A stretch of 64,000 bases of DNA from Blasia pusilla. Taxonomy: Eukaryota; Marchantiophyta; Marchantiopsida; Blasiales. The stretch is from the NCBI GenBank assembly GCA_050084515.1, contig CM114273.1:29760001-29824000 (forward strand), in the 5' to 3' direction. The notes beneath the pieces were generated by a model that saw nothing but the letters and a program-made list of their open reading frames with translations, was not told where the DNA came from and made no database searches. The position numbers were made by a program, and so were the translations under genes. This document shows, piece by piece, positions 11,526-22,276 of the stretch (position 1 is its first letter; each line of letters opens with the position of its first letter).

Positions 11526-12520
11526 ATGATCCCTTTGGACACCACCTCGATTGTGTGGTGCATTCTAGAGGAGGGTATTCGCGTGCTAGATCTCTTTGGC
11601 AGGATTAGCACTGGTTTAGCTGTTGTTTTGCATGTAAGAGAACACGTGCAACAGTACCTCTATGTGGAGATTGATGATGTTGCAAGGCATGCTTCACTTC
11701 ACCATGTGGCGCAATTATGCCTCTGGTTTCCCGACTTGTTGTCTGCGTCCGCTGTCCGGGGATACCATAGTTCCCTATAGAGGGATATTTCATTGTTGGG
11801 GCCGCATGACTTGGAGCGGGTAGGGACCATAGACTTGGTCATTGCTAGTTGGCCGTGTCAAGGCCAATCAAGTGTTGGACAAGGTAGCGCATTAGCTGAC
11901 TCTCAATCCTCTAACATTAATAGGAGCATCGGACTCATTCTCCAAAATACATTCTGGAGAATGTGCCAATTTTGGGTGATTCGAGGTCGCTCGTGATGAT
12001 GAGTGCACATTAGGTGCGCACATGGATCGGCCCGAAAGTGTTATTGGATGCGGCGAGTGTAGGTTCAGGAGCACATTGTATGCGTCTTTGGTGGACCAAC
12101 TTGGTGCCACAAGAGGTTTTGTGAAGGGCATATACAAGAGTGGAGTGCCTCTCCGATTTGTTGGTGGATTCTATTATGGATCCAAGTCATTGATCACAAG
12201 AAGTGAGGCACGATCATCGACTGCCGTTGACTCTCGTCAATAGGATTGGTATACCATGAGCAACCTTTCTCACATTGGTGAGTTTTCTTGCTTCTCATGC
12301 CATTAAGGAGGTCGGGCCTGGCTTATTTTGGGATGACCACGTACAACAATTGGTGGAGTCCAACGCCGATGAGCGAGAGTGAGCAATGGTACTACCGTCA
12401 CTCCCCACAAGTGACGGTAGTACCATCACTATCAGAGGCATCACGACGTCATGGCTTGGGTTAGACCATGGACCTGAACTGCTTAACATGGACTTTCAGC
12501 TTAGGAGTAGGTGAGCAGGT
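11526..12520 (+). pseudogene. C5 cytosine DNA methyltransferase domain in gypsy pol (copy 1)
   Basis: The translated segment follows the C5-MTase motif order. Motif I is RVLDLFGRISTG (Asp at 11589), then an acidic strand (YLYVEIDD). Motif IV is DLVIASWPCQGQS, with the catalytic Cys codon at 11856-11858. Motif VI is YILENVPILGDS (ENV at 11957-11965) and a motif VIII-like VLLDAASVGSGAH follows. The C-terminal half is recognisable (SFLASHAIK, GPGLFWDD, NADERE near 12370, then MDLNCLTWT near 12480). The reading frame is constant from 11526 to about 11940 apart from one TAG (11778-11780), then shifts before motif VI; more stops follow. The enzyme would add methyl groups to cytosine C5. Motif I has GR in place of the usual GG. 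It lies between protease and RT on the same strand, so it was part of pol. Confidence 0.85.
12386..12426. repeat. Perfect 17-bp inverted repeat, 7-nt loop
   Basis: The arms at 12386-12402 and 12410-12426 are exact reverse complements, separated by CCCCACA. It sits within the methyltransferase-to-RT part of gypsy copy 1, where the sequence departs from copy 2. A strong hairpin would form in single-stranded DNA or RNA. Confidence 0.9.
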
Positions 12521-12549
12521 TCATTTGAGATTGCAATAGATTACAACTG

Positions 12550-12950
12550 TTGCGTTGGTGAGCCTTATGCCTACCGAGACGGTTGAGGCAATGGTTGGGG
12601 GCGAGACTCAAGGAGATCGACACACCATGAGTGATCGAGAGAGACACCCTTGGACTTCTTGGGATGTGTTGCAGGTACGGAGGGAGATGATAGCCACAGC
12701 ATCAAGCGTGGTTCCGGACTTTGCACTTGGAGGAGATCTGATTTTACAATTGGCTGCAAGAGAGCAGTCGAGTTATGTTGTCCGAGACACGTTTGCACCA
12801 TAGAAACCACGAGACATGTGCCGGAGAGTACTAGGATGGAGTCTTAGGAGCCATATATGGGCCTTATGGTGACAGGAGGAGAGCGGTGCCGGATACATCA
12901 GTTCTTTAGGAGTTATAGGCGATGTTTTGCATTTAGTATGCATGATTTGG
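12550..12950 (+). pseudogene. Linker between methyltransferase and RT in gypsy pol
   Basis: The frame at 12555-12803 encodes HPWTSWDVLQVRREM, then DFALGGDLILQLAAREQ. It is on the strand of the flanking pol domains and leads toward RT through several stops. I do not recognise a named domain. It is annotated because it lies between the methyltransferase and RT and has coding-like composition. Confidence 0.45.
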
Positions 12951-12954
12951 GTAC

Positions 12955-13395
12955 ATTGAAAGGTCCAAGCATCCGCATTGAGTTTTCGAGTCACACGCCG
13001 ATCTTACGATGACCCTATAGGAACAGTGACATGGAGAGGGCTGTGATTCAAAGTAGGAGCCAGGACTTGGTTGGAGCAAGATTAGTGGAGATGTCGCATG
13101 GAGAATATGCATTCGCCATTGTCCTGCCCGCTAAGAAGGATGTGCATAGCAACTAGACGGATGGGTCAGATAGGTATGCCATGCCCACCCTTGAGGAGAT
13201 CTTTAGTATCATTAGGCATGTAAAGGTCTTCAGTTTGCTAGATCTTTGAGCCGGATGCCATTAGCTGCCTCTCAGATTGGAGGACAAGCAGAAGACGATA
13301 TTTTGGGGCATTGTTCCTCAAGGGAAGGATTGTTTGTACCTTCCTTACGGGAAAGATTGTTTCTTACCATTTGGGTTAAAGAATGCCCCGAAAAA
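12955..13395 (+). pseudogene. Ty3/gypsy reverse transcriptase N-terminal half (copy 1)
   Basis: The translation gives the N-terminal part of gypsy RT across several frames: KGPSIRIEF, then RNSDMERAVIQSR, SHGEYAFAIVLPAKKDV, SDRYAMPTLEEIF and KVFSLLDL, and then FWGIVPQGKD and LPFGLKNAP. These are the family's fingers and palm segments in order. The catalytic YxDD part is absent: homology stops just after LKNAP, where a different repeat (R2) begins at 13422. The element is therefore truncated by a rearrangement, and in-frame stops (for example after DVHSN) show that it is dead. Confidence 0.8.
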
Positions 13396-13421
13396 ACTCG
13401 AGTTAGCGGAAACTTTTTGAG

Positions 13422-14118
13422 AGAAGGGTATGAGACGTATAGATCCAGTGGAGAGTGGTGGGAGACATTCGCATGATACTTACGAGGTTCGACATTGCGC
13501 ACGGGGGGTGTTCACTCGAGTAGGATCGAGTTTATGATTGCATGATCGGATCAGACCGGGACCTCGGAACTTTCTAATTGATTAATTGCAATAGATCTTC
13601 TGAGGAGCCGGGCTAATGGCTAGAGAACTAAAGGGTGCAGAAAGGTAATTCTGAGTACCCTTCCGATTTTTGCTAGAGAGCGGCAACGATGTTGCCAACT
13701 ATTTTACACATTCACAGGATGCATTCTTCCAAACGCCTCGCGATATGAACGGCACTCTACACTGCCCGCAATCAAGCTCTGCGATATTGTCAAAAGAAAG
13801 AGACCATGTGATGACTGTAGCATTGCAAATACGCAGTTCTTGACTGATCAAGGTTTCTATGAGAACCTATTTGCCAATGACTTCCCAGGCCACACGCCAC
13901 AGTTCCAAGTAAGCAAGAAACGTGTACACAAGAGACCTGCATTTCTAGGCCGCCTCTTGACCAATCGAGAAAGCTGCACATACATTTGAGATGATTGTGT
14001 ACCAAAGGATATGGAAGTTGGAGGAATGAACCTCAACGAGAGAGCACTTTAAATATCAGGCACCAAAAATCCCTCGCACATGCCACTTTGAAAACAGACA
14101 AACGGAGACACTTTGAAA
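13422..14118 (+). repeat. Dispersed repeat R2, copy 1
   Basis: This stretch matches the reverse complement of about 24765-25330, with one extra segment here. A short coding-like frame (ARGVFTRVGSSL) is preserved in both copies but is not a known domain. It begins where the gypsy RT homology ends and stops 8 bp before LTR-B, so both neighbours appear to be breakpoints. Confidence 0.8.
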
Positions 14119-14126
14119 GCTAATAT

Positions 14127-15162
14127 TGTCGCGAACCTCATAACCAAACAACACCAAATAGGCGCCAAGCGAAACACCAAAACTCAAAGGAACTCACGCT
14201 GCGAGTTTTGCGCTTTAGAGAGGCGTTTGGAAGAGTCTCTTGGAAAAGTCTAAGAGACAAAAAGCGGAACAAAGTTGTGCATTTCATGCGTTAGTGGTCG
14301 CGACCAGGAAACCTAGACCAAACGCGAGCCAAGACTTGATATGAGTTGAGTCTTGGGAGGTTGGTTGCCAAAGAGGTGAGAACTAGTTTGGAACACGACT
14401 AGCGTTTGGGAGAATCTGAATGTGTTCAGGACCATAACGTTGAGCTCCAAGATGCATTTGAGACAAGTAAGGGCGCGTTGGAAAGCTGATCTTAAGATAC
14501 TTCCAACGCATCAAAGATCTAGCAAACGCATAAGTACAAGGTGAGCTATTGGCCAAAAACGATTGAGAGAGCAATCGGGTTGAGGGCCAATTGGAGAGGC
14601 CCCGGTGTCTTTTCCTAAATGTAGGGGGCCCCCGGAGATCCCCAGAAGTACTAGTAAGGGAGGATCTTCTCCGAGATGTCTTGGGAAATGAATCCCCACT
14701 TTGGGCGCCAAACGGCGTTTCAGAGGCACGGGATGGAACGGGAGTTTGGCGCGGAAACCCAAAACCCAAACCCAAACTGATCCAAGGGAGTGGACTTTTG
14801 CACGCCACACTTGGATTCCAACCCGAGATTCACTTCGTGCGAGTCTTGGTGAGGAACTCATTGGATGTCCATGGGACAGTTAGAACCGCTAGGCGCGAAA
14901 CGCCGTTTCAGGTTCCTGAACCGACCAGAAAGTCTGTCCCAAGTCTTTCGAGATTTGCCCGTGTTATAAACCGCAAAACTAGGAAGGTTGAGCTTGATGA
15001 GAGTCCGAGACGAGAACTCGGAAAGTAATCCCCCTGATTGATCCAAGACCCGACTAACCGAAGTGCGTGTTTGGATGCAGATCAGCGTTGAGAGCGTGAC
15101 CTACTGAACGCACGCTTCCGCAACAAACAAGATTAACGTTCAAGGAGAGTAGGCGCACGACA
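14127..15162 (+). repeat. LTR-B, copy 1
   Basis: About 1.04 kb matches the solo LTR at 50393-51395 in direct orientation. The ends are TGTCGCG and CACGACA. Shared interior landmarks include GTTGAGGGCC, CCCCAGAAGTACTAGTAAGG, TTTGGGCGCC and the ATGTTCAAGGAGAGTAGG-like end. Flanks are AATAT on the left and CGTAA on the right, so no target duplication is seen. This copy was probably rearranged, as different repeats abut each side. Confidence 0.8.
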
Positions 15163-15167
15163 CGTAA

Positions 15168-15309
15168 CATGGTAGATAGTCAATCACATAACTTTCTATG
15201 TGAAAGGAGGTGGTTTGGGGGCATTTTCTTGGAATTTTTGTGACTAAGAGTGTTTGAGCGTTGGTCACGAGTGGTGGGGAGAGTTTGCGACAGTGTATTA
15301 GGAGTGGAG
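15168..15309 (+). repeat. Dispersed repeat R3, copy 1
   Basis: About 142 bp, highly similar to the reverse complement of 17405-17556. It shares the tract GTGAAAGGAGGTGGTTTGG and the TTGGAATTTTTGTGACTAAG segment. It abuts the right end of LTR-B on one side and R1 on the other. Confidence 0.85.
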
Positions 15310-15750
15310 ATGCCATTGATAGTGTAGTGTTATGGCCATTTCGCCTTGTTATGCCTTCTCAGAAGTAGGGGCATCTTTGCATTGTGTGTAGTTTATTTTT
15401 GAAGCTTCCCTTTGACATCCCTCATGAGTGTGGCCATCTCCATGTACTTGTAACTTTTGTACTCAGAAGTAGAGGAATTTGATGTTTGTGTTTCAGTTTC
15501 GAGTGTGACAATTGAGATGTACTTGGATTTTGATGTCTCAATTTTGAGAATATCAGAGGGGGAGTTTGTACTCAAATGTAGAGGAACTCATAAGTAGATT
15601 TTGTGTTCTTCCATTGATGAGCATCATTCACTATAATTCACTAGGCATTCTTCTGACGTAAGTAAATATTCCATTTCGGGATGTATGGATACACTTTGTA
15701 GATTTGGACTTATGTCCACAATTGGATGTAAGAAATATTTGGTAGCACGG
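15310..15750 (+). repeat. Dispersed repeat R1, copy 2
   Basis: Reverse-complement partner of 6060-6505. No coding function was recognised. Together with R3 it forms a patch of joined repeat pieces. Confidence 0.75.
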
Positions 15751-16880
15751 AATGGCTACAGAATGGCACGTCACTGGATAATGGGATGCGGCATTCCAGT
15801 GCATACCTTCCTCAATTAGCAATGCACACGCTTTGCTCCTTACTGAAAGAGCGACTATATGATCGAGACGGTGCGATGTGGCCACGAGCGGCACGGTGCC
15901 GTAATCGGCGGCGCGTTGTGGCTATGGGCATCACGGCACAGTACTCGATCGTCGTTGAGCGGCTACCAATCATAACATAGCAAAATGAAATGAAATCTTG
16001 AACACTATAACCTGAGGTCACTTGCCATCATTGGTTGATGAAAAAACTGCAAAGAAGATGGCGGCCACAATAAAGTACGGGGTGGCGGTGCAAGTCAAAG
16101 AAATCAACAGTAATCATCGAAGACCATCGACTTTGTAATGGTGGCAATGGCAACGAATGGTGGAAAACGGCCGAATGCACCTATGAGAAGTGCTAGGCGG
16201 CGGCGGTAGCCATCGGTGGACGATGGGCGGTGGACGGTGATGGTGACAGTGGATCGTTGACGATGGACCATTACTGGTGATGGTGACGGTTGATAATGAT
16301 TATGACGGCAATAACCGTCGCCAACACGGCGGTTGGGTTAGGGTTTGAGCAATTTTACCCTAAAAATCACCTAGTAATGGCAGTTTTGCAAGATTGACTA
16401 TAATTTTTTTTTGCAGCTGAAAATTGCGTACCGTCTATTGCACAACTTCATGATCTACAATGGCGTCAAAAAATATTTTTAATCAAACCTTCCAATAAAA
16501 ATTGACGGGAACGGTTGTAAATCCCAACGTCTCTTCTCCTACTGAAATTTTGGCAGCGCTTCCGCTGATTTCTTCCAATGAAAATTGAATACTTGTAGAA
16601 AAACAAATGAGAGAGCTACATGGTGCTCTTAAGCGCACCGGCATGGAGCAACCCGCCCTCATACTCAATCTCTACCAAATTTTGGGCAGCGCTTCCGCGC
16701 GCCACTCTTGCGAACAGATAATCACCAAGAAATAACATGAAACAAATGGCTCTTGATCCCATCAGTACTCTCGTGAGCCATGAAGCGAGAACACGGTCCC
16801 CCAACCTACAAAAAATAGTAAACACCATTAGGCTCCTTCTTCGTAGCTCTCAAATCCTCATTCTCTGATTTCTCTCTTTA
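15751..16880. other. Stretch without recognised gene; GGT/GAT-rich patch
   Basis: No known coding family was found. A low-complexity GGTGATGGTGAC-type patch lies at about 16190-16310. The short phrase GGGCAGCGCTTCCGC recurs near 16550 and 16685 and, altered, near 32470. Confidence 0.4.
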
Positions 16881-16892
16881 AAAAAATAAGTA

Positions 16893-17321
16893 GATCTCAC
16901 ATCACATTTCACACCAAGCTCTCTATGGTATGCACTCTCTCTCATGTCAAACCAAACCCACTCTCCTAATGAGAGCCTTGGGTTACATACACAAGGCAAG
17001 GAGGACCCTAGCTCCGTCGCCTCATGCCAAGAGGTTCAACAAAGAGGGCATGAGCTCTCAAGCTCTCTCTTCTTGAGGTATACCCCTACCCTCTCCCAAG
17101 CTCTCTCCGTGGTAACCTATGCTCCCAAGTCACCTCCTTGGATCTTGAACTGATGTAGGAGGTCAAGGGACACTTCCCAAATGAGCCAAAACAAAGGGGA
17201 AACCTGCTCTCACAGGTTTCACGGGGCCTAAGCATGTCATCCTCAACCTCTTGAGCATGTCCTCCACTACTCGCAAAGGCGTTCAACTAAATCTCACCGA
17301 TCTATCCTAAAAGACGTGACA
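16893..17321 (-). repeat. LTR-A, truncated copy
   Basis: On the minus strand this begins with the LTR-A terminus (TGTCACGTCTTTTAGGATAG, ending at 17321 in + view) and follows the LTR to about 16893. The last 200 bp or so of the LTR are absent. The central pair of lines near 3660-3720 in the full copy is also deleted here. No target duplication can be tested. Confidence 0.75.
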
Positions 17322-17404
17322 ACGATCAACTGCTCCATGTGGTGCGCCAGCCTTCGCGGCATGATAATATTCTTGAACAGCATGTCGAACCTCCCATTGG
17401 CGCA

Positions 17405-17556
17405 TGTGTCTCCACTCCTAACACACTGTCGCAAACTCTCTCCACCACTCGTGACCACCGCTCAAACACTCTTAGTCACAAAAATTCCAAGAAAATGCCC
17501 CCAAACCACCTCCTTTCACATAGAAAGTTATGTGATTGACTATTGACTACCATGTT
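17405..17556 (-). repeat. Dispersed repeat R3, inverted copy
   Basis: Reverse-complement partner of 15168-15309. The adjoining 17322-17404 also resembles 31541-31680 (shared CAACTGCTCCATGTGGTGC-type phrase), next to the leader of gypsy copy 2. R3 may therefore be part of a further LTR or leader family. Confidence 0.8.
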
Positions 17557-19140
17557 AGCTTCCCAACCACACTTGGAATCAACCACGTCAACCCAATCAA
17601 CCTTGGAGTCCGCCTACCATGGTCAACCTACATACCATATCCAAAGTCCCAACTCCGTAGCCCTGCCAACCATGGCAGTTGACTACTACACAACCTCCCT
17701 TTACCCAACTTACTCAATGCACGTGTACCTCAATTCGACTTGTACCAAGCTTCTGTCCGCTAGCCCTACGTCACCATATGGAGCGCACTTAGTATATCCC
17801 CTTACATTCCGTCAATTCCTCCCTTTGCTTCTTGTGGCTTAGTACTAGCTATGCCCGCATTGTCCCTCTCTTGCAAGTGCCTTGGAGCTCGTCTGCTCCT
17901 ACCTATGGGCCATATGCACAACCTTCTCCTCTCGTAATGTTGTTATCTCACGCTCCTAACTTGGTTCAATGCGGAGAATCCCAACCTTAATGACCCATGG
18001 TTCTACCTTCCCTCTTATATTCAGGGCATAGCTCTGTATGGAGCCCAAAGCCCCCCCTTTCTGCCGTACGCACTAGTCAAGCATGTATGGCCTGCTTGTT
18101 GATGTTGCTCATCGCCTTACTCCTCTTGCTCTTCCTATCTTCTCTAACCTACTTGCATCCTTTGAGCTTGTAGCTTCCTACGACCTAAATAACTAACAAC
18201 TCACCAACCTGGAGGCTACGACTTAACCCTATCTCCAGCCCTAGCCCAACCTCCTTGACTTAATAGCCCCCCGAAAACTATGTGACATGAGAAATTATCT
18301 TCTCTCTTTTCTTTTGGATATATTATGCCATATATATTAAAAGTAACAGATCGCATTGTGATTCACCTTATCCTTCCAAACCATGTTATTTAGGGTGTAG
18401 AGTCCAACCAAAACATTTGATTGAGTATATGATGATACACACACATGCCCTTATAATATTATGAGACTCTAACAATGTGTTGGTAGGGAATACAATATTG
18501 TATCCTTTTGCATTGATTTTGGTTTCTAGGAGGATGTCTTTTACAAGGGCATCTAGCCTGTGGATCACCATACATATATGTTCATCTACTTAACTATGTG
18601 GTTGCCTAATATCCCAAGTGGTGATTAGGCGATAGTTGGATGTATTTTTCATTGAATCAATTACTTGGCATATGAAAAATCCACCTTGAGATACCTGGGT
18701 CATATTGGAAACATTTAATGGTAGTGTTAGAACAAAAACCATAGAGATAGAGAGAGTAGAGTAGATTTGTAGTCCACGGGAAGGTGATCTGGCCTATGGG
18801 ATCCCTTCCACATATGTGAAATTGACATCACATCCGACAAGGCACCTTCACATCTAGATTTGGCGTTCTTACTTAGGAGATTTGGTTTTTGTTTTTTGTT
18901 TTTCTTTGTGAAGGCCTGGAATTTTTATCCACATTTTTAACCTGGGAGCATCTTCAAGGCACACACATGAAAGGCACATTAGGCGTTCTTTCTCTCGAAC
19001 ATGGACCATCCATGTCCTAGGTAGGGGACGTCACTACCCTGGGGTTGAGACTGCCCCCCACTGTCCAAGGGGAGAGTTGAACCCAAGACCTCTTCAAGAG
19101 GACCTTATGTTTGTTCAACTAACCTCTTGGTCATCTACCG

Positions 19141-19221
<81 letters not shown>

Positions 19222-20450
19222 TTATGCTATATGGTGAGGCTGCTCCAATAATATCATGAGTTGGTACCAATATCAATAGTAAGGAGGTATCAACATTCAA
19301 ATATTTCAATCTTGGGGGCGCAAGATCATTGTTCGTTTGGTGATCCTTACATGGCCACGTGAGGATCTTTCCTCAGTTGGTGCAGGGTTTGGTTTTTAGG
19401 CGGAGGTCAAATGTATTTCAAGAGATATTGTGAATCTTTTGACGTTTGGAAGCAAGTTATACCCATTCTAAAATTTAAATTTTGAAGACTGTGTTGTTGT
19501 TAGATGATATTGGGGTACGAGTTATGACAAGTATGCATCGCATGTGATCCTAGTTAGGACCAACAATATATGTTGTTTGATATATTGAATATTGGATCAC
19601 ACACAAATCATCCACACTTGTGGTTGACAAATCTTCTACCATGAGAGTTCTTAAGGCAAGCTTATGAAGCTATCTAACTTGATGGTTTATGTGATAATGG
19701 ATATAGGGAGATTGTCTCAAGGAATGACTCATAATGATATATCACAAATGGCCTTACTAATTTAATGAATAGGATGCAATAGTGGATCTAACCTTAGCAA
19801 TTGTATATGCCAGTTTGAGGCTAACAGTATGTGGGTATACTATGTGATACAACCATTGTGTTGGTTTGTGACGGTTATTCTTTATGGTCACATATGTCAT
19901 GCTTGACACCTCCTATTGATGTAGTTCCTAGAAGATGAACATACTGCAGATGGTGTACGATTGTCGATTCCATCATCGTGTCCATGTGGGTATAACCTAT
20001 AAGAATTTTGGAAAATTAGGGCCGCTATAGCCCCTTATGATGACTTTTTTCTACGGAAATTTGTTTCAGGGGACACACGTGCAAACTTTATTTGTGTAAA
20101 AAACATAGAAATATGTTAGATTGAGAAATTACAAGGCTGGAAAGAGGAGAAAATTGTCCTCCTAGTTACAACACCCTTATTGAAAAGTATTTACACGTCT
20201 ACAAGTTCTCATTGTTATTTTTTTCTTGGCGAACGAAAAATGTCCTATTCACGTATGTGTTAATTATGCACGTTGTCATCCTTACATCGAGAAAACCTTA
20301 AAGATGTTCATCTCATTTACTTCTAGAAGAAATTTCTATAACCATCATGTGAAACTTATGGGCTTCCCATAGCATTTTAAGTCGATATCACGATTCCCTT
20401 CCGAGCTTCCGGCGGTTTTACATATCCATGCGGGCATCCGGATTGCGTTC
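17557..20450. other. Mostly AT-rich stretch without recognised gene
   Basis: The first 700 bp are C-rich on + and could be decayed LTR or gag sequence. From 18300 the sequence is AT-rich. A segment at 19040-19140 (GAGTTGAACCCAAGACCTC...) resembles a motif common in plant retroelements. No protein family was recognised. A GA microsatellite lies at 19144-19218. Confidence 0.4.
19144..19218. repeat. (GA)n microsatellite, about 37 units
   Basis: Pure GA dinucleotide run of about 75 bp. Confidence 0.98.
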
Positions 20451-21183
20451 CCCGTCCGTTTGCGTTTCCTCAACGATTTGAATATGGTGACAGGTGAAGG
20501 TTACTCTTTTGAAGTCATGAGTGAGTTTCCTGACCATAGTTCATTCATTCATTCATTCACACGCAGGCAGTTTAGGACGTCGGTATCAGTAACGCAGTTG
20601 TTGGTGAAGACAGGCTCCATGCGGCGCCGTGTGCGTGCCGCTGTTCGCGGCCCGCAACTGTTCAGTAGAGGGCATCATCATCACGCTGACAAGACGCAGA
20701 AGAAAGAATAATGGCCCGAACCCGGAGAGCCAAGGAGACGCAAGTTGTACCTGCTAGTTTGGCGGGATATTTGGCGTGCGCGGACGTTTAGGGAAGCAGG
20801 GTTGTTTTTTTTTTCATTTCATTGGGGGATGGGATTCGGGAGGCCGGACTCCGTAGCTCGGCGTTCAGGCTGCGGTGAGAAAACAGGCGGCGGCGGGGTG
20901 CCATGTGGCGGACAGGCAGAGCACTGGAGGGGGTTTCGGCGAAAGCGGGGACGTGATTGATGGAGAGTGTTGAGAGGTGTGTGGAGGGGTCCGATCCAGT
21001 TGGGGATGAGCCACGTACTGTACCGGCGCTCACGCGTCCTCGGCCAAGAGGATTACGTTTGCGGGAAACCTGCAAGTTTGGAGGTACTTCAACGGTGTCG
21101 AAAGTTTTACCGTAATAATTTATGGGGAGGAGAAAAGTGTGCCCTTACCTGCCCGGCCGTGCCCAGGATTGCTCTCGCACATG

Positions 21184-21190
21184 TATAAGA
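21184..21190 (+). promoter_or_regulatory. Candidate TATA box of the PADRE gene
   Basis: TATAAGA occurs here in a GC-rich promoter-like region, about 535 bp upstream of the PADRE start codon. If used, transcription would begin near 21215 and give a pyrimidine-rich leader of about 500 nt containing no ATG at all. That fits the ATG at 21722 being the start. Confidence 0.45.
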
Positions 21191-21721
21191 TCAGACTGAC
21201 GAGAGCAATAAGGCCGTCTGACAGTTCTTCTCTCCCCTCACTCCTGACTTCCTGTCTCCCTCGTTGTCTACCAGAGTCTTTCCCACCCCTCCAGAGGAAG
21301 CCAAAGAACGCCAAGCGGTCGTCTCGCCTACCGTGACCTCTTCTCTCCCTTGCTTCCTGGAGCAGAAGCTGGGAAGGAAGCAGCGCGGTGTCGCTGTGTG
21401 GATCAAGTGAGGGTGCTCCTGCTCTTCCGCCCCGAGCTGCATTTGCGCATATTATTTCGTTTCACGGAGGGTGTAACCGAGTCGGTCCGCCTCTGCTCTG
21501 CAAGCTCCGTCGCACTAGGGCTCGGTGTCTCAAGATCAGGTCTTCGGGAAACTGCTGCGGAAGGATATCACTAGGATTCAACTTTCGTCTGGTGTGTGCG
21601 TCTGCATTGAGGAGGTCGTCACGGCTGAGCATTAGTTTGTCTCCGGCAGCTCTGTGGTATATAGTGAGCTCCATTGTGGTCGGTTTACGTTCAGGCAGGC
21701 CGGCGATACGAAGCGCGAGCA

Positions 21722-22276
21722 ATGGGTAACACTGCGACTAGCAGCAGGAAGGGCTCCAAGCAGTTGGTGACGATACTGCAATCAGATGGACGAGTTTTAG
21801 AGTTCTCTCGACCACTGCGGGTCTCAGATCTGCTGTACGACTACCCCGGCCACTTCGTGTGTCATTCTAGTGCCTTGGTACTTATGAATAATGGCAAAAT
21901 GCTGCCCCCGAACACCCTTCTCCTGAAAGGAGATGTGTACTTCCTGTTGCCGCTGCCCAAGCAACAGTCAGCTCTCCCAGCTTCTACTGGCTCCGAGAAT
22001 GACCCGCTGATGACAAAGGACCAGTCTCTGCAGGGTGCGAAGCCGGGTGGAACGATGAAGTTCGTGATTTCCAAGCAGCAACTAGCGAAAATACTAGCAG
22101 AGGGCTCGATTAAGATGATGACCAAAGGGTCGCAGTCTCTACCTCTGTCACAATTGAAGCAAGGCGGGAGGTCAACAAGCAGTAGACTCCTCCATTCTGC
22201 GGCGCCAACTCTGGTGAAGAGAACTGTGACATGGTCGCCAGGGCTCGAAAGCATCTCAGAAGTACCTGTTATGTGA
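21722..22276 (+). CDS. PADRE (DUF4228) domain protein
   Basis: A 184-residue protein in a single open exon. It starts MGNTATSS, an N-myristoylation-type Gly2 context common in this family. The PADRE/DUF4228 core follows at residues about 17-80: a QLVTILQSDGRVLEF strand pair, then LRVSDLLYDYPGHFVCHS, LPPNTLLLKGDVYFLLPLP. A second conserved helix (MKFVISKQQLAKILAEGS) is at about 114-131, followed by a Ser-rich, probably disordered tail. Plant members respond to pathogens and abiotic stress and their biochemical role is poorly known. The start was chosen because it is the first ATG after the candidate TATA box and keeps the MGN terminus; longer in-frame versions would need non-ATG starts. Length and layout are normal for the family. 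Membrane attachment by myristate is inferred, not shown. Confidence 0.88.
   Translation: MGNTATSSRKGSKQLVTILQSDGRVLEFSRPLRVSDLLYDYPGHFVCHSSALVLMNNGKMLPPNTLLLKGDVYFLLPLPKQQSALPASTGSENDPLMTKDQSLQGAKPGGTMKFVISKQQLAKILAEGSIKMMTKGSQSLPLSQLKQGGRSTSSRLLHSAAPTLVKRTVTWSPGLESISEVPVM

Noticed and set aside
19040-19140. tRNA-like phrase (GTTGAACCCAAGACCTC)
   Set aside because: No cloverleaf could be folded; the phrase is common in plant retroelements.
21388-21729. A 113-codon frame overlapping the PADRE start
   Set aside because: It opens with GTG, not ATG, and has no family match; the leader contains no ATG.
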